Below are positions 26,399 to 35,623 of a stretch of DNA of 64,000 bases, in pieces. The notes under the pieces are model-generated. The model did not search any database and was not told the origin of the DNA. It saw only the letters and a list, made by a program, of their open reading frames with translations. Each line of letters begins with the position of its first letter. Position 1 is the stretch's first letter. Source of the DNA: an uncultured Bacteroidales bacterium (GTDB taxonomy: Bacteria; Bacteroidota; Bacteroidia; Bacteroidales; UBA11471); contig CALUZW010000004.1 of the NCBI GenBank assembly GCA_944325415.1, positions 96,616 through 160,615 of the forward strand, given 5' to 3'. Made by a program: the position numbers and the translations under genes.

Positions 26399-27465
26399 TT
26401 AGAGGGCAACCTTCGTCACCGTCGGGCCGCACTTCACGAGATAGAGGTGGCCTGCGGGGAGTGTCAGCTCGGTGCGGGAGCCGCTCGCCACGCCCTCGTA
26501 CACCACTGTGCCCGAGAGGGTGTAGACGGTCACTGCCGTCCCGGCCGGGAGATTCTCCACAACAATGCCGTCGCCGCAGGCGGTTATCACGGCCTGTCCG
26601 GCCCTGTCGGCGCCGACCTCTTCTATGGAAGAAGATCCCTCCTCGACGATATTTACAAACTCTTTTCACCCATCGGCCGCCTTGTAGGCTTCGAGCGCTC
26701 CCTTGGGTACATACAGCGTACAGGCACTCTTGTCGACATCCCAAAAACAATCGCTTTTACAAGTCGGAGGCGTTATGGCCAGGCTGTGTATTTTTTGAAG
26801 ATTGCTGCAAAACTGAAAAGCATTTTCTCCAATCGAGGTAAGGCTCTCGGGAAGGGTAATAGAGGCAAGGCTGCTGCAACAAGAAAAAGTGCCGTCTTCA
26901 ATGGAGGTAACCCCTTCGGGTATCACAATGGAGGCAAGGCTGCTGCAAAACTGAAAAACATACTCTCCAATGGAGGTAAGGCTCTCGGGAAGGGTAATAG
27001 AGGTAAGACTGCTACAATCCCCGAAAGCATAGTCTCCAATCGTGGTAACCCCTTCGGGTATCACGATGGAGGCAAAGCCATTACAGTCTGAAAAGTCTCG
27101 CTTTCTATCGAGGTAAGACTCTCAGGAAGAGTGATGGAGGCCAGACTGCTGCAATTAAAAAAAGCATAGTCTCTAATCGAGGTAACCCCCTCGGATATCA
27201 CGATGGAGGCCAGATTACTGCAATCATAAAAAGCATGTTTTCCAATCGAGGTAACCCGATAGGTTATGCCATCATAAGCGACCGTAGCCGGAATGGTTAC
27301 ATCACCGCTGTATTGGGCATCACCGACCACGACCTCGACCGTCTTGTCGGCGGTGGAGGTGATTCCGTAATAAATACCGTTGGCCTCAAAGTCATAGGCC
27401 CACGCGCCCATCGTGCAACACCATGCAACGAGAAGCATTGCGGTTTTCATGCAGACTCTTTTCAT
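26399..27465 (-). pseudogene. BspA-like leucine-rich-repeat protein gene, broken by a frameshift and an in-frame TGA
   Basis: A signal-peptide protein (MKRVCMKTAMLLVAWCC) with BspA-type repeats such as SIVIPEGVTSIEDGTF and LASITLPESLT. Reading breaks twice. Near 27085 the frame is lost; adding one base to a TTTT run restores SIESETFSDC, the exact spacing of the other repeats. At 26666-26668 the expected Trp in YKAADGW is TGA, and the same frame continues (KEFVNIVEEGSSS) to a C-terminal sorting-like domain ending at 26399. BspA proteins are surface adhesins. The two lesions make it inactive as written; a sequencing error at the T-run is possible for one of them. Confidence 0.75.
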
Positions 27466-27796
27466 AAAAATATCCGTATTGAAAGGGTTTGATTTTTTGT
27501 TTCTACCGGCACTGTCAAATGCCGGACCTCCTTGTCTTGCAGACTTTCGCCACAAAAATAGGCCAAATCCGTCAGATTAAAAAAACAGCGTAGTAAAAGC
27601 TTCTCCTCTTCGATAAAGTTTTTTCAAGGAGAAGAGAGCCTTTCTCCCAAAAATTCTTAAAGAGCCGGGCATTATCGAAAAAAGCGGGAACGGAGAGAGC
27701 AGTATGAACGAAAAATCGTATTTTTGTAATTACGGTATTTCTCCACACAGGAGCGCATACACATATATAAACTTTATTATCAATATCTTATAAGCC
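27466..27796. promoter_or_regulatory. Divergent promoter region between LRR pseudogene and DUF1573 gene
   Basis: Minus-strand TATTTTTG at 27553-27560 and plus-strand TATTTTTG at 27719-27726 are exact -7 boxes for the two flanking genes. CTTCTCCT at 27600-27607 and AGGAGAAG at 27627-27634 form an inverted repeat between them. No open frame with coding character is present. Confidence 0.5.
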
Positions 27797-28261
27797 ATGA
27801 CCCGCAAATCGATTCTCATCGTCGGGCTGCTCCTCATCGCCCTGCTGCCGATGCAGGCTGCCCGCAAACTGACGAAAATATCGTTCGACAAGCTCACACA
27901 CGACTTCGGTACCCTCTACGAGAAAGACGGCAACGCCACCTGCACCTTCCGCTTCGTCAACGAAGGGAAGACGCCGCTCGTCATACTCCGCGCGCAAGCA
28001 TCGTGCGGCTGCACGGTACCCTCCTACCCCGAACACCCCATCGCTCCGGGCGACACGGCCGAGATGACCGTCGAATACCGTACCCGCCACCGTCCGGGAG
28101 AGTTTACCAAGTACATCTTTGTCTACTCCAACACCAAGCCCGACCGCACCACCCTGCAAGTGAAAGGCGTGGTGATTCCCGACAACGGCAACAACAGCGC
28201 CGAGCCTTCGACCAGCGACTACCCGGCGGGCGAACTGCGCACCCGCCCCGTCGCCCGATAA
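27797..28261 (+). CDS. DUF1573 periplasmic protein
   Basis: A 154-aa exported protein with a signal peptide (KSILIVGLLLIALLPMQA). The rest is one Ig-like DUF1573 domain with the family hallmark ASCGCTVPSYPEHPIAPG and DTAEMTVEY. The domain is abundant in Bacteroidetes but has no established role. It precedes meaB by 46 bp with no terminator, so the two are probably cotranscribed from the box at 27719-27726. Confidence 0.88.
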   Translation: MTRKSILIVGLLLIALLPMQAARKLTKISFDKLTHDFGTLYEKDGNATCTFRFVNEGKTPLVILRAQASCGCTVPSYPEHPIAPGDTAEMTVEYRTRHRPGEFTKYIFVYSNTKPDRTTLQVKGVVIPDNGNNSAEPSTSDYPAGELRTRPVAR

Positions 28262-28307
28262 GCGGCAAGACTCCACCACCAAGTAGCAAACACCTTAACC
28301 CTGCCCC

Positions 28308-29399
28308 ATGAAACATATCGAGAACAACAGCGAATATGCCGGACTGTCGGTCAACCAGGGCGTCAGCCAACCCCCGTCGATAAACCCCTATCTGGCACAG
28401 AAACTGCAACACCGCCGCCGCGAATACACCGCCGCCGAGTACATCGAAGAGATACGCAAAGGCAACATCACCGTGCTGAGCCAGGCCGTCACACTGGTCG
28501 AGAGCCAGCTACCCGAGCATCAGGCCATTGCCCAGGAGGTCATCACCGGCTGTCTGCCCTACGCCGGACATTCGGTGCGCATCGGCATCACCGGCGTACC
28601 GGGGTCGGGCAAGAGTACATCGATCGATGCCTTCGGACTGCATGTGCTGGGCCGGGGCAGCAAACTGGCCGTACTGGCCATCGACCCCAGCAGCGAGCGC
28701 TCAAAGGGGAGCATACTTGGCGACAAGACCCGCATGGAGCGGCTCTCTCAGGAGAAAAACGCCTTCATACGCCCTTCACCGTCGGCCGGCTCGCTGGGCG
28801 GCGTGGCCCGTAAGACACGCGAGACCATTATCCTGTGCGAAGCCGCAGGCTTTGACACCATCTTCGTCGAGACCGTGGGTGTGGGACAGTCCGAGACCGC
28901 CGTACACTCGATGGTCGACTTCTTCCTCCTTATCCAGCTGGCCGGCACGGGCGACGAACTGCAAGGCATCAAACGGGGCATCATGGAGATGGCCGACGGC
29001 ATCGTCATCAACAAGGCCGACGGCAACAACATCGAGAAAGCCAAACTGGCACAGGCCCACTTCCGCAACGCCCTGCACCTCTTCCCCCCCACCCCGTCGG
29101 GCTGGGAGCCGCAGGTACTCACCTACTCGGGCTACTACGAGATAGGCATCGCCGAGGTGTGGAAAATGATTGACGACTATGTGGCCTTTGTCAAAGCCAA
29201 CGGCTACTTCGACCGCCGCCGCCGCGAACAGTCGCGCTACTGGCTCACCGAAACCATCGACGAACAGTTGCGGGCCCACTTCTACCAGAATCCCGACATC
29301 GCCCGGCTGCTGACCGAGAAAGAGCGCCGCGTGCTCGTGGGCGAAGAGAGCCCCTTCACCGCCGCCCAGGAGATTCTCGACCGCTACTTTGCGCGATAG
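28308..29399 (+). CDS. meaB: Methylmalonyl-CoA mutase-associated GTPase MeaB
   Basis: A 363-aa cytoplasmic G3E GTPase that protects and loads the cobalamin cofactor of methylmalonyl-CoA mutase. Visible are the P-loop GITGVPGSGKSTS, the Walker B region VETVGVGQSE and the base-recognition NKADG, plus the C-terminal dimerisation helices. This supports the succinate-to-propionate route, in which the CoA transferase at 47026-48519 would also take part. The mutase genes are not in the window. Confidence 0.93.
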   Translation: MKHIENNSEYAGLSVNQGVSQPPSINPYLAQKLQHRRREYTAAEYIEEIRKGNITVLSQAVTLVESQLPEHQAIAQEVITGCLPYAGHSVRIGITGVPGSGKSTSIDAFGLHVLGRGSKLAVLAIDPSSERSKGSILGDKTRMERLSQEKNAFIRPSPSAGSLGGVARKTRETIILCEAAGFDTIFVETVGVGQSETAVHSMVDFFLLIQLAGTGDELQGIKRGIMEMADGIVINKADGNNIEKAKLAQAHFRNALHLFPPTPSGWEPQVLTYSGYYEIGIAEVWKMIDDYVAFVKANGYFDRRRREQSRYWLTETIDEQLRAHFYQNPDIARLLTEKERRVLVGEESPFTAAQEILDRYFAR

Positions 29400-29420
29400 A
29401 ATTCCTCCGTTATATACCCG

Positions 29421-29463
29421 CGAAGGCAACAATCCTCATTGGATTGTTGCCTTCGTCTTTTTT
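29421..29463 (+). terminator. Intrinsic terminator after meaB
   Basis: A perfect 15-bp stem (29421-29435 with 29441-29455) with a TCATT loop is followed by TCTTTTTT. It lies between convergent meaB and the GH29 gene. Confidence 0.9.
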
Positions 29464-29475
29464 ACAGGGATACTT

Positions 29476-31242
29476 TTACCGTGAAACCTCTATGCGGAAG
29501 GTGGCGGTAATGCGGCACTGCTCGACCTCTGCGGGGCAACTGAGAATGAGCGCGTTGCGCGTCTGCCGCCACTCCACGGGGGCATCGCTGCCCATGAGGG
29601 AGACGGCTTTAACCTGTGCCGTTTCGCGGGAAAGAGAGCGTATGACAAGCGTCTCACCGGCACGGGGCACCTGCATGCAATAGGCATAGAGGGCACTGTC
29701 GGCTCCGAGGGTAAAACGGAAATCGCCCGTCGTGAAAGGCACCTCGGCCTGGCGGCGTCCGAGTTTGCCACGGGGCGTCATCGTGGCCGGGGTCAGCGGC
29801 GACTCCCCCCACACGCGCCATGCCCGGCTGCCATAGATACCGGCGGCATTGACCTGCATCCAAGCCCCTATCTCGTGCAACATGTCGACGCAGGCCGAGT
29901 CGAGCGAACCGTCGGGGCGTATGGGTATGTTCACGGCGCAGTTCCCGTCGCGCGACACACATTCGAGCAGGTAACGCACCACCGACACGGCATTGTAGTC
30001 GATGCCCTCGGCATAGAACCAGTCGCCCACAGGGACTTCTCCTATCCACATCTGGTCGCGCTTGATGCCTTTGGGTACGGTGTTTTCAAAGGTCGTCACG
30101 ATGCCACGGCGACCGGCCGGGTGAAACTTGACGATGCTGAACACGTCGACCTCGCCGTGCTTCTTCAACGCCCGGTTGTAGTACGAGGCAATGACCCGCT
30201 GGGCGGCATTGCTCCTGGTTCCGGTACCGGTGCGTATACCACAGAAGGGTTGCAGGGTGTTGCCGTCGGTGTAGATAAAGTCGGGGTCGTACTTCTCGAT
30301 GGCGTCTTCGATGCGCAGGGCCCACTGCGTGGTGTACCAGCAGGCATAGTCCTGATGGCGGGTGAAGATACCCTCTTCGGGGCGGTTCACAAACTCGTCC
30401 ATCGTCTTGTACTCCCGCAGGTTTATCCCGTAGAGCCATTGCAGCGGATAGGGCTCCCACCAGCGGCCCTCGGCACTCTCGTAGACGAGGCGTCCGTCGT
30501 AGGGAACTCCGGCATAGGGGCCGGTAGAGTCGCACTCAAAGGCCGTCTGCCACCACCACCAGGTGTACTCGTGATGGAAGGTGATGCCGAAGTGCATGCC
30601 CTGAGCCCGAATGGCGGCGGCCCACTCGCCCAGCAGGTCGCGGTGGGGACCGATGTTGACCGAGTTCCACGGCTGGTAACGCGAATTCCACAAGTCATAG
30701 TTGTCGTGATGCACCCCCAGGATAAAGAGGTAACGGGCACCGGCCTCGTAGAAGAGGCGGGTATAGGCTTCGGGGTCGAGATGTTCGGGATTCCAGGTGC
30801 GCAGCACATCTTTATAGCCCACCTGCGAGGGGTGGCCATACTTTTTGAGATGGGCCTTGTAGGCCGGATAATCGCGCTGATAGAGCCGGCGGGCATACCA
30901 GTCGCCGCACTCGCCCACTGCCTGGGGACCGAAGTGTACCCAGAAGCCGAACTTGGCCTGACGCAACCAGGCCACCTCTTCGGGATAAGGGGCACTGATG
31001 CTGTCCCACGTCGGGCCGAAAGGGCCTTTCCACATGGGGAAATCGCTCTTCACCTCGGCATAATCACGACGGTCGCCGAGGGGTACCGAGGCAGCCGGAA
31101 AGGTATCGGGCAGAGGGGGTAAGACCAGTGTCTCGGGCAGCAGCAGCGTGTCGGGTGCCATCGCCGGCGAAGGGGTGGCGTGTGCCACGGCTCCTGCCAT
31201 CAGAAGGGGGAAAACAAATGTGGCTATGCGCAGGTGTCTCAT
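29476..31242 (-). CDS. Secreted GH29 alpha-L-fucosidase
   Basis: A 588-aa enzyme expected to remove terminal alpha-L-fucose from host or plant glycans. A signal peptide starts MRHLRIATFVFPLLMAG. Family motifs are AKFGFWVHFGPQAVGECGDW, ILGVHHDNYDLWNS and the nucleophile Asp region DFIYTDGNTL. A beta-sandwich closes the C-terminus. An in-frame ATG 11 codons upstream (31275) would weaken the signal peptide. Being on its own, not in a SusC/D locus, it has no direct substrate context. Confidence 0.92.
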   Translation of the reverse strand: MRHLRIATFVFPLLMAGAVAHATPSPAMAPDTLLLPETLVLPPLPDTFPAASVPLGDRRDYAEVKSDFPMWKGPFGPTWDSISAPYPEEVAWLRQAKFGFWVHFGPQAVGECGDWYARRLYQRDYPAYKAHLKKYGHPSQVGYKDVLRTWNPEHLDPEAYTRLFYEAGARYLFILGVHHDNYDLWNSRYQPWNSVNIGPHRDLLGEWAAAIRAQGMHFGITFHHEYTWWWWQTAFECDSTGPYAGVPYDGRLVYESAEGRWWEPYPLQWLYGINLREYKTMDEFVNRPEEGIFTRHQDYACWYTTQWALRIEDAIEKYDPDFIYTDGNTLQPFCGIRTGTGTRSNAAQRVIASYYNRALKKHGEVDVFSIVKFHPAGRRGIVTTFENTVPKGIKRDQMWIGEVPVGDWFYAEGIDYNAVSVVRYLLECVSRDGNCAVNIPIRPDGSLDSACVDMLHEIGAWMQVNAAGIYGSRAWRVWGESPLTPATMTPRGKLGRRQAEVPFTTGDFRFTLGADSALYAYCMQVPRAGETLVIRSLSRETAQVKAVSLMGSDAPVEWRQTRNALILSCPAEVEQCRITATFRIEVSR

Positions 31243-31272
31243 GGTCGTGATAGGAAAAAGGTTAACGTGTGG

Positions 31273-31280
31273 CAAACTTA
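31273..31280 (-). promoter_or_regulatory. -7 box for the GH29 gene
   Basis: The minus strand reads TAAGTTTG, an exact TAnnTTTG match 30 bp upstream of the chosen ATG. No -33 box is clear. Confidence 0.45.
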
Positions 31281-31312
31281 CGAATTTTCAACACAAGGAG
31301 CGCGGCCGGCAC

Positions 31313-31344
31313 AAAAAAACTCCACCTCAACGAGGCGGAGTTTT
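31313..31344 (-). terminator. Intrinsic terminator of argS
   Basis: AAAACTCC at 31317-31324 pairs with GGAGTTTT at 31337-31344, with inner CTC/GAG pairs. Read on the minus strand it ends in TTTTTTTG, just downstream of argS. Confidence 0.85.
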
Positions 31345-31370
31345 CAGAAATTATACCGAATGGCTGTTTT

Positions 31371-33167
31371 TTACATGCGGTCGGGTACCTGAATGCCCAG
31401 CAGCGACATGGCCGTGCGCACCACCCGTGCCACCTGTGCCGAGAGCAGCAGGCGGAAGGCTTTGACCTCGGCATCGCTCTCGCGCAGAATCGAGAAGTCG
31501 TGGTAGAACTGGTTATACTCCTTCACCAGGTCGTAGGTGTAGTTGGCGATGAGGGCGGGGCTGAACTGCTTGCCGGCCTCGGCCACCACGTCGGGGAAGG
31601 CAGCCAGATTCTGAACGAGCGAAATCTCCTTGTCGGAGAGGGCTATGTGAGCCGAAGCCTCGGCAGGAACGGCAATTCCCTCATCGGCCGCCTTACGCAG
31701 CACCGAGCAGATGCGGGCATGGGTGTACTGGATAAAGGGACCCGTGTTGCCGTTGAAGTCGATAGACTCCTTGGGGTTGAAGGTCATGTTCTTGCGGGGG
31801 TCGACCTTCAAGATAAAATATTTGAGAGCGCCCAGTCCCACCATGGTCGACACGGCGTCGGCCTCTTCGGGCGTGCAGCCGTCGAGCTTGCCCAGCTCGG
31901 CCGATGTTTCGCGGGCGGTATTCACCATCTCGTCGATGAGGTCGTCGGCATCGACTACCGTACCCTCGCGCGACTTCATCTTGCCCTCGGGCAGCTCTAC
32001 CATACCGTAGGAGAAGTGTACCAGGTCGCGGCCCCACTTGAAGCCGAGACGGTCGAGGAGTATCGAGAGCACCTGGAAGTGATAGTTCTGCTCATTGCCC
32101 ACGACATAAATCATGCGGTCGATGGGGTAGTCGCGGAAGCGCAACTTGGCCGTGCCGATGTCCTGCGTCATGTACACCGACGTACCGTCGGCCCGGAGCA
32201 GCAGTTTCTGGTCGAGTCCCTCGTCGGAGAGGTCGGCCCACACCGAACCGTCGTCCTTGCGGAAAAGCACTCCCTTTTCGAGCCCTTCGAGTACCTTCTC
32301 CTTGCCTTCGAGGTAGGTCTGCGACTCGTAATAGATTTTGTCAAAGTCGACACCGAGACGGCGGTAGGTCTCGTCAAATCCGGCATAGACCCAACTGTTC
32401 ATCATCTCCCACACGCGGCGTACCTCGGCATCGCCGGCCTCCCACTTGCGCAGCATCTCGCGCGCCTCGGCCATGAGGGGCGAAGCGGCTTCGGCCTCCT
32501 CCTTGCTCATGCCCTGGGCCTGCAACTCGGCCAGCTCCTGCTTGTAGTGCTTGTCAAAGAGCACATAGAAGTCGCCGATGAGGTGGTCGCCCTTCTTGCC
32601 GGCCTTTTCGGGGGTGATGCCCTCGCCCCACTTCTCCCACGCCAGCATCGACTTGCAGATGTGGATACCACGGTCGTTGACGATGTTGGTCTTCACCACC
32701 CGGTTGCCGCAGGCCTGCATGATGCAGGCCAGGCTGTAACCCAGCAGGTTGTTGCGCACATGACCCAGGTGCAGAGGTTTGTTGGTATTGGGTGAGGAGT
32801 ACTCAATCATTACCAGCGGAGCATCGGGAGCGGCCTCGCGCACCCCGTAGTGGGGAGCGGCGGTGATGGCATTGAGCTGACCCACCCAGCAGGCAGGGGC
32901 AATGACCAGGTTGAGGAATCCCTTCACTACATTGTAAGCGGCAATGAGCCCGGGATTGTGTTCTTTGAGGTACTCGCCTATCTCGGTGGCTGTCGCCTCG
33001 GGCGACTTGTGCGAGGCTTTGAGGAAGGGAAACACCACCAGCGTGAGGTTGCCTTCAAACTCTTTCTTGGTCTTCTGCAAACCCAGTGATTCGGGGGCGA
33101 CCTTCGTTGCGTAGAGGGCTTCGATGGCCTCCGAGAGGGCTTGTGCTATTTGGTTTTCGACTTTCAT
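31371..33167 (-). CDS. argS: Arginyl-tRNA synthetase
   Basis: A 598-aa class I synthetase charging tRNA-Arg. Features are the N-terminal Add-1 domain, the HIGH-type motif HLGHVRNNLLG, the KMSK-equivalent region KMKSREGT and the C-terminal anticodon-binding domain ending MSLLGIQVPDRM. Length is typical. It has its own -7 box (TACCTTTG, 33231-33238) and a terminator. Confidence 0.97.
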   Translation of the reverse strand: MKVENQIAQALSEAIEALYATKVAPESLGLQKTKKEFEGNLTLVVFPFLKASHKSPEATATEIGEYLKEHNPGLIAAYNVVKGFLNLVIAPACWVGQLNAITAAPHYGVREAAPDAPLVMIEYSSPNTNKPLHLGHVRNNLLGYSLACIMQACGNRVVKTNIVNDRGIHICKSMLAWEKWGEGITPEKAGKKGDHLIGDFYVLFDKHYKQELAELQAQGMSKEEAEAASPLMAEAREMLRKWEAGDAEVRRVWEMMNSWVYAGFDETYRRLGVDFDKIYYESQTYLEGKEKVLEGLEKGVLFRKDDGSVWADLSDEGLDQKLLLRADGTSVYMTQDIGTAKLRFRDYPIDRMIYVVGNEQNYHFQVLSILLDRLGFKWGRDLVHFSYGMVELPEGKMKSREGTVVDADDLIDEMVNTARETSAELGKLDGCTPEEADAVSTMVGLGALKYFILKVDPRKNMTFNPKESIDFNGNTGPFIQYTHARICSVLRKAADEGIAVPAEASAHIALSDKEISLVQNLAAFPDVVAEAGKQFSPALIANYTYDLVKEYNQFYHDFSILRESDAEVKAFRLLLSAQVARVVRTAMSLLGIQVPDRM

Positions 33168-33230
33168 AATTTCTTGTTTAGGATTTTACTCTCCCGCCCC
33201 GACATGCAGCAGCACGGCACGGCGAGAGGG

Positions 33231-33238
33231 CAAAGGTA
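33231..33238 (-). promoter_or_regulatory. -7 box for argS
   Basis: The minus strand reads TACCTTTG, an exact TAnnTTTG match 63 bp before the argS start. Confidence 0.45.
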
Positions 33239-33274
33239 CGACTTTTCGGACAATATGCGAAGCGGTACCGCGAA

Positions 33275-34228
33275 TCAAAGGCTTTCGAGAATCTTTTTCA
33301 GGACGACCTGTGCCGAAATTTCGCGGTTGGCAGCCTCGGGTATGACAATCGACTGCGGGCTCTCGATGACCTCGTCGGTAACAATCATGTTGCGGCGCAC
33401 GGGCAGGCAGTGCATGAAGTAGGCGTTGTTGGTAAGCGCCATCTTCTCGGCATCGACGGTCCAGGAGCGGTCGGTGTTGATGACCTTGCCGTAGTTGGGG
33501 TCGGTATAGGCCGACCAGTTCTTGGCATAGATGAAGTCGGCACCCTCGAAGGCCTTGCGCTGGTCATACTCCACACGGGCCTTTCCCACGAAGCGGGGGT
33601 CGAGTTCGTACCCTTCGGGGTGGGTGATGACAAAGTCATAGTCGGTCTCGTTCATCCACTCGGCAAACGAGTTGGCCACGGCCTGCGGCAGCGCCTTGGG
33701 GTGAGGGGCCCAGGTGAGCACGACCTTGGGACGCGGGGTCTTCTTGTACTCCTCGATGGTGATGAGGTCGGCAAAACTTTGCAGCGGGTGACGGGTGGCC
33801 GCCTCCATGCTGAACACGGGGCGTCCCGAGTATTGGATAAACTGCGAGATGATTTTCTCTTCGTAATCGTCGGCCTTGTTTTCAAAACGGGCAAAGGAGC
33901 GCACGCCGATGACGTCGCAGTAGCAACCGATGACGGGAATGGCTTCGAGCAGGTGCTCGGTCTTGTCGCCGTCCATGATGACGCCACGCTCAGTTTCGAG
34001 CTTCCAGGCGCCCTGATTGATGTCGAGTACGATGACGTTCATGCCCAGGTTCATGGCCGCCTTCTGAGTGCTGAGGCGGGTGCGCAGGCTCGAATTGAAG
34101 AAAATCATGATGAGCGTCTTGTTCTTTCCCAGATGCTGGTAGGCAAAACGGTCGGCCTTCACGGCGAAAGCCTCTTGCAGGGCGGCGTTCAGGTCGCCCA
34201 GGTCTTTGACAGAAGTGAAATGTCTCAT
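33275..34228 (-). CDS. argF: N-succinyl/acetyl-ornithine carbamoyltransferase (ArgF')
   Basis: A 317-aa cytoplasmic transcarbamylase of arginine synthesis. The carbamoyl-phosphate loop is FFNSSLRTRLS; HPLQSFADL and HCLPVRRNM are the other active-site segments. Overall the protein belongs to the Bacteroidetes ArgF' group, which works on N-succinylornithine (B. fragilis) rather than ornithine. At position 90 (GDKT) this copy has Thr, whereas the B. fragilis enzyme has Pro and N-acetylornithine enzymes have Glu, so the acyl group is not certain. It starts 17 bp after proA and the two form an operon. Confidence 0.93.
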   Translation of the reverse strand: MRHFTSVKDLGDLNAALQEAFAVKADRFAYQHLGKNKTLIMIFFNSSLRTRLSTQKAAMNLGMNVIVLDINQGAWKLETERGVIMDGDKTEHLLEAIPVIGCYCDVIGVRSFARFENKADDYEEKIISQFIQYSGRPVFSMEAATRHPLQSFADLITIEEYKKTPRPKVVLTWAPHPKALPQAVANSFAEWMNETDYDFVITHPEGYELDPRFVGKARVEYDQRKAFEGADFIYAKNWSAYTDPNYGKVINTDRSWTVDAEKMALTNNAYFMHCLPVRRNMIVTDEVIESPQSIVIPEAANREISAQVVLKKILESL

Positions 34229-34245
34229 ATCGGAATGTTTTTTTG

Positions 34246-35496
34246 TTATTTTCGCACTTGTCCGTTTCCGGTAACGATATATTTGTAGCTGGTAAGCTCG
34301 GGCAGAGCCATGGGCCCGCGGGCGTGGAGTTTCTGGGTGCTGATGCCTATCTCGGCACCGAAGCCGAACTGGCCGCCGTCGGTAAAGGCGGTCGACACGT
34401 TGGTGTAGACACAGGCGGCATCGACCTCGCGGGTGAAGCGGGCACAGGCCCCGGCATCTTCGCTCACGATGCACTCGCTGTGCTGCGAGGAGTAGCGGGC
34501 TATGTGTTGGAGGGCGCCGTCGAGCGAATCGACGGTTTTCAGCGCCATCTTGTAGTCGAGAAACTCGGTGCCGAAGCTATGGTCGTCGGCCGGCCGCAAC
34601 AACGCCTCGGGATAGGCTCCTTGCAGGGCGGCAAGAGCCGGCCCGTCGGCATAGATGACGACATCTTTCCCGGCCAGCGGAGCGCAGAGGGCGGGCAGGT
34701 CGGCGAGCCGTTCGCGGTGCACGATGAGGCAGTCGAGGGCGTTGCACACCGACACGCGGCGGGTCTTGGCGTTGAACACGATGTCGCGCCCCTTTTCGAG
34801 GTCGCCGGCGCGGTCGAAATAGGTGTGGCACACACCGGCCCCGGTCTCGATGACCGGCACCTTGGCGTTCTGCCGCACAAAGTCGATAAGCCCCTTGCTG
34901 CCCCGGGGAATGATGAGGTCGACATAGCCCGAGGCTGTCAACAACTCGTTGATAACCTCGCGGTCGTTAGGCAGCAAAACCACTGTATCTGTGTCGATTC
35001 CATGCTTTATCAACACACTGTTGATAACGTCGACTATCGCCGTATTGGAATAGTGGGCGTCGCTCCCCCCTTTGAGTACGCAGGCACTGCCGGCCTTGAA
35101 GCAGAGCGAGAAGACATCGAAGGTTACGTTGGGACGCGCCTCGTAGATAATGCCGATTACCCCGAACGGTACCGATACCTTGCTGATGGCCATACCGTTG
35201 GGCCGCTCCCACTGGGCCAGCACCCGCCCCAGCGGAGAGGGCAGGTCGGCTACCCGGCGCATGTCCGAGGCGATGTCGGCCAGGCGCTGGCGGGTCAGCT
35301 GCAAGCGGTCGTACTTGGGATTGCTCTTCTCCATCAGAGCCAAATCGCGGGCATTCTCGGCCAAAATAAAATCGGCCCAGGCGTCGGTCGCATCGGCGAC
35401 GTCGCGCAACACGGCGTTTACCGCCGCTTCGTCGAGCAGGTTGAGCCGGCGTGAAGCCGCCCGCACCTGCACCAGTCGGGAAAGGAGTGTCGACAT
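34246..35496 (-). CDS. proA: Gamma-glutamyl phosphate reductase
   Basis: A 416-aa NADPH-dependent reductase making glutamate semialdehyde in proline synthesis. The catalytic Cys lies in [12 protein letters not shown]; other family motifs are [14 protein letters not shown] and [11 protein letters not shown]. The ATG at 35496 ([14 protein letters not shown]) was chosen; upstream in-frame codons have no family similarity. Gene order proA-argF' recurs in Bacteroides, where proB is usually upstream; here proB is absent and the next upstream gene is divergent. Confidence 0.95.
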   Translation of the reverse strand: MSTLLSRLVQVRAASRRLNLLDEAAVNAVLRDVADATDAWADFILAENARDLALMEKSNPKYDRLQLTRQRLADIASDMRRVADLPSPLGRVLAQWERPNGMAISKVSVPFGVIGIIYEARPNVTFDVFSLCFKAGSACVLKGGSDAHYSNTAIVDVINSVLIKHGIDTDTVVLLPNDREVINELLTASGYVDLIIPRGSKGLIDFVRQNAKVPVIETGAGVCHTYFDRAGDLEKGRDIVFNAKTRRVSVCNALDCLIVHRERLADLPALCAPLAGKDVVIYADGPALAALQGAYPEALLRPADDHSFGTEFLDYKMALKTVDSLDGALQHIARYSSQHSECIVSEDAGACARFTREVDAACVYTNVSTAFTDGGQFGFGAEIGISTQKLHARGPMALPELTSYKYIVTGNGQVRK

Positions 35497-35514
35497 ATTA
35501 TCGTTGTTTTTGCG

Positions 35515-35522
35515 CAAATGTA
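35515..35522 (-). promoter_or_regulatory. -7 box for proA-argF'
   Basis: The minus strand reads TACATTTG, an exact TAnnTTTG match only 18 bp before the proA ATG, which implies a very short leader of about 12 nt. Confidence 0.5.
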
Positions 35523-35595
35523 GCAAAAAGCGTCGGCATAAAGGCCTTTTTTCTTTCGTTTTTTCAGAAAGAAAGCTATATGACGAATTTATACT

Positions 35596-35603
35596 TATCT
35601 TTG
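35596..35603 (+). promoter_or_regulatory. -7 box for the beta-helix-like gene
   Basis: TATCTTTG is an exact TAnnTTTG match 20 bp before the ATG at 35624. No -33 box is clear. Confidence 0.55.
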
Positions 35604-35623
35604 TCTGTATATATCCGAGAATC

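Noticed and set aside
26666..26668. In-frame TGA in the LRR gene as selenocysteine or recoded tryptophan
   Set aside because: Other genes use TGA as a normal stop, and the same gene has an independent frameshift, so a decayed gene is the simpler reading.
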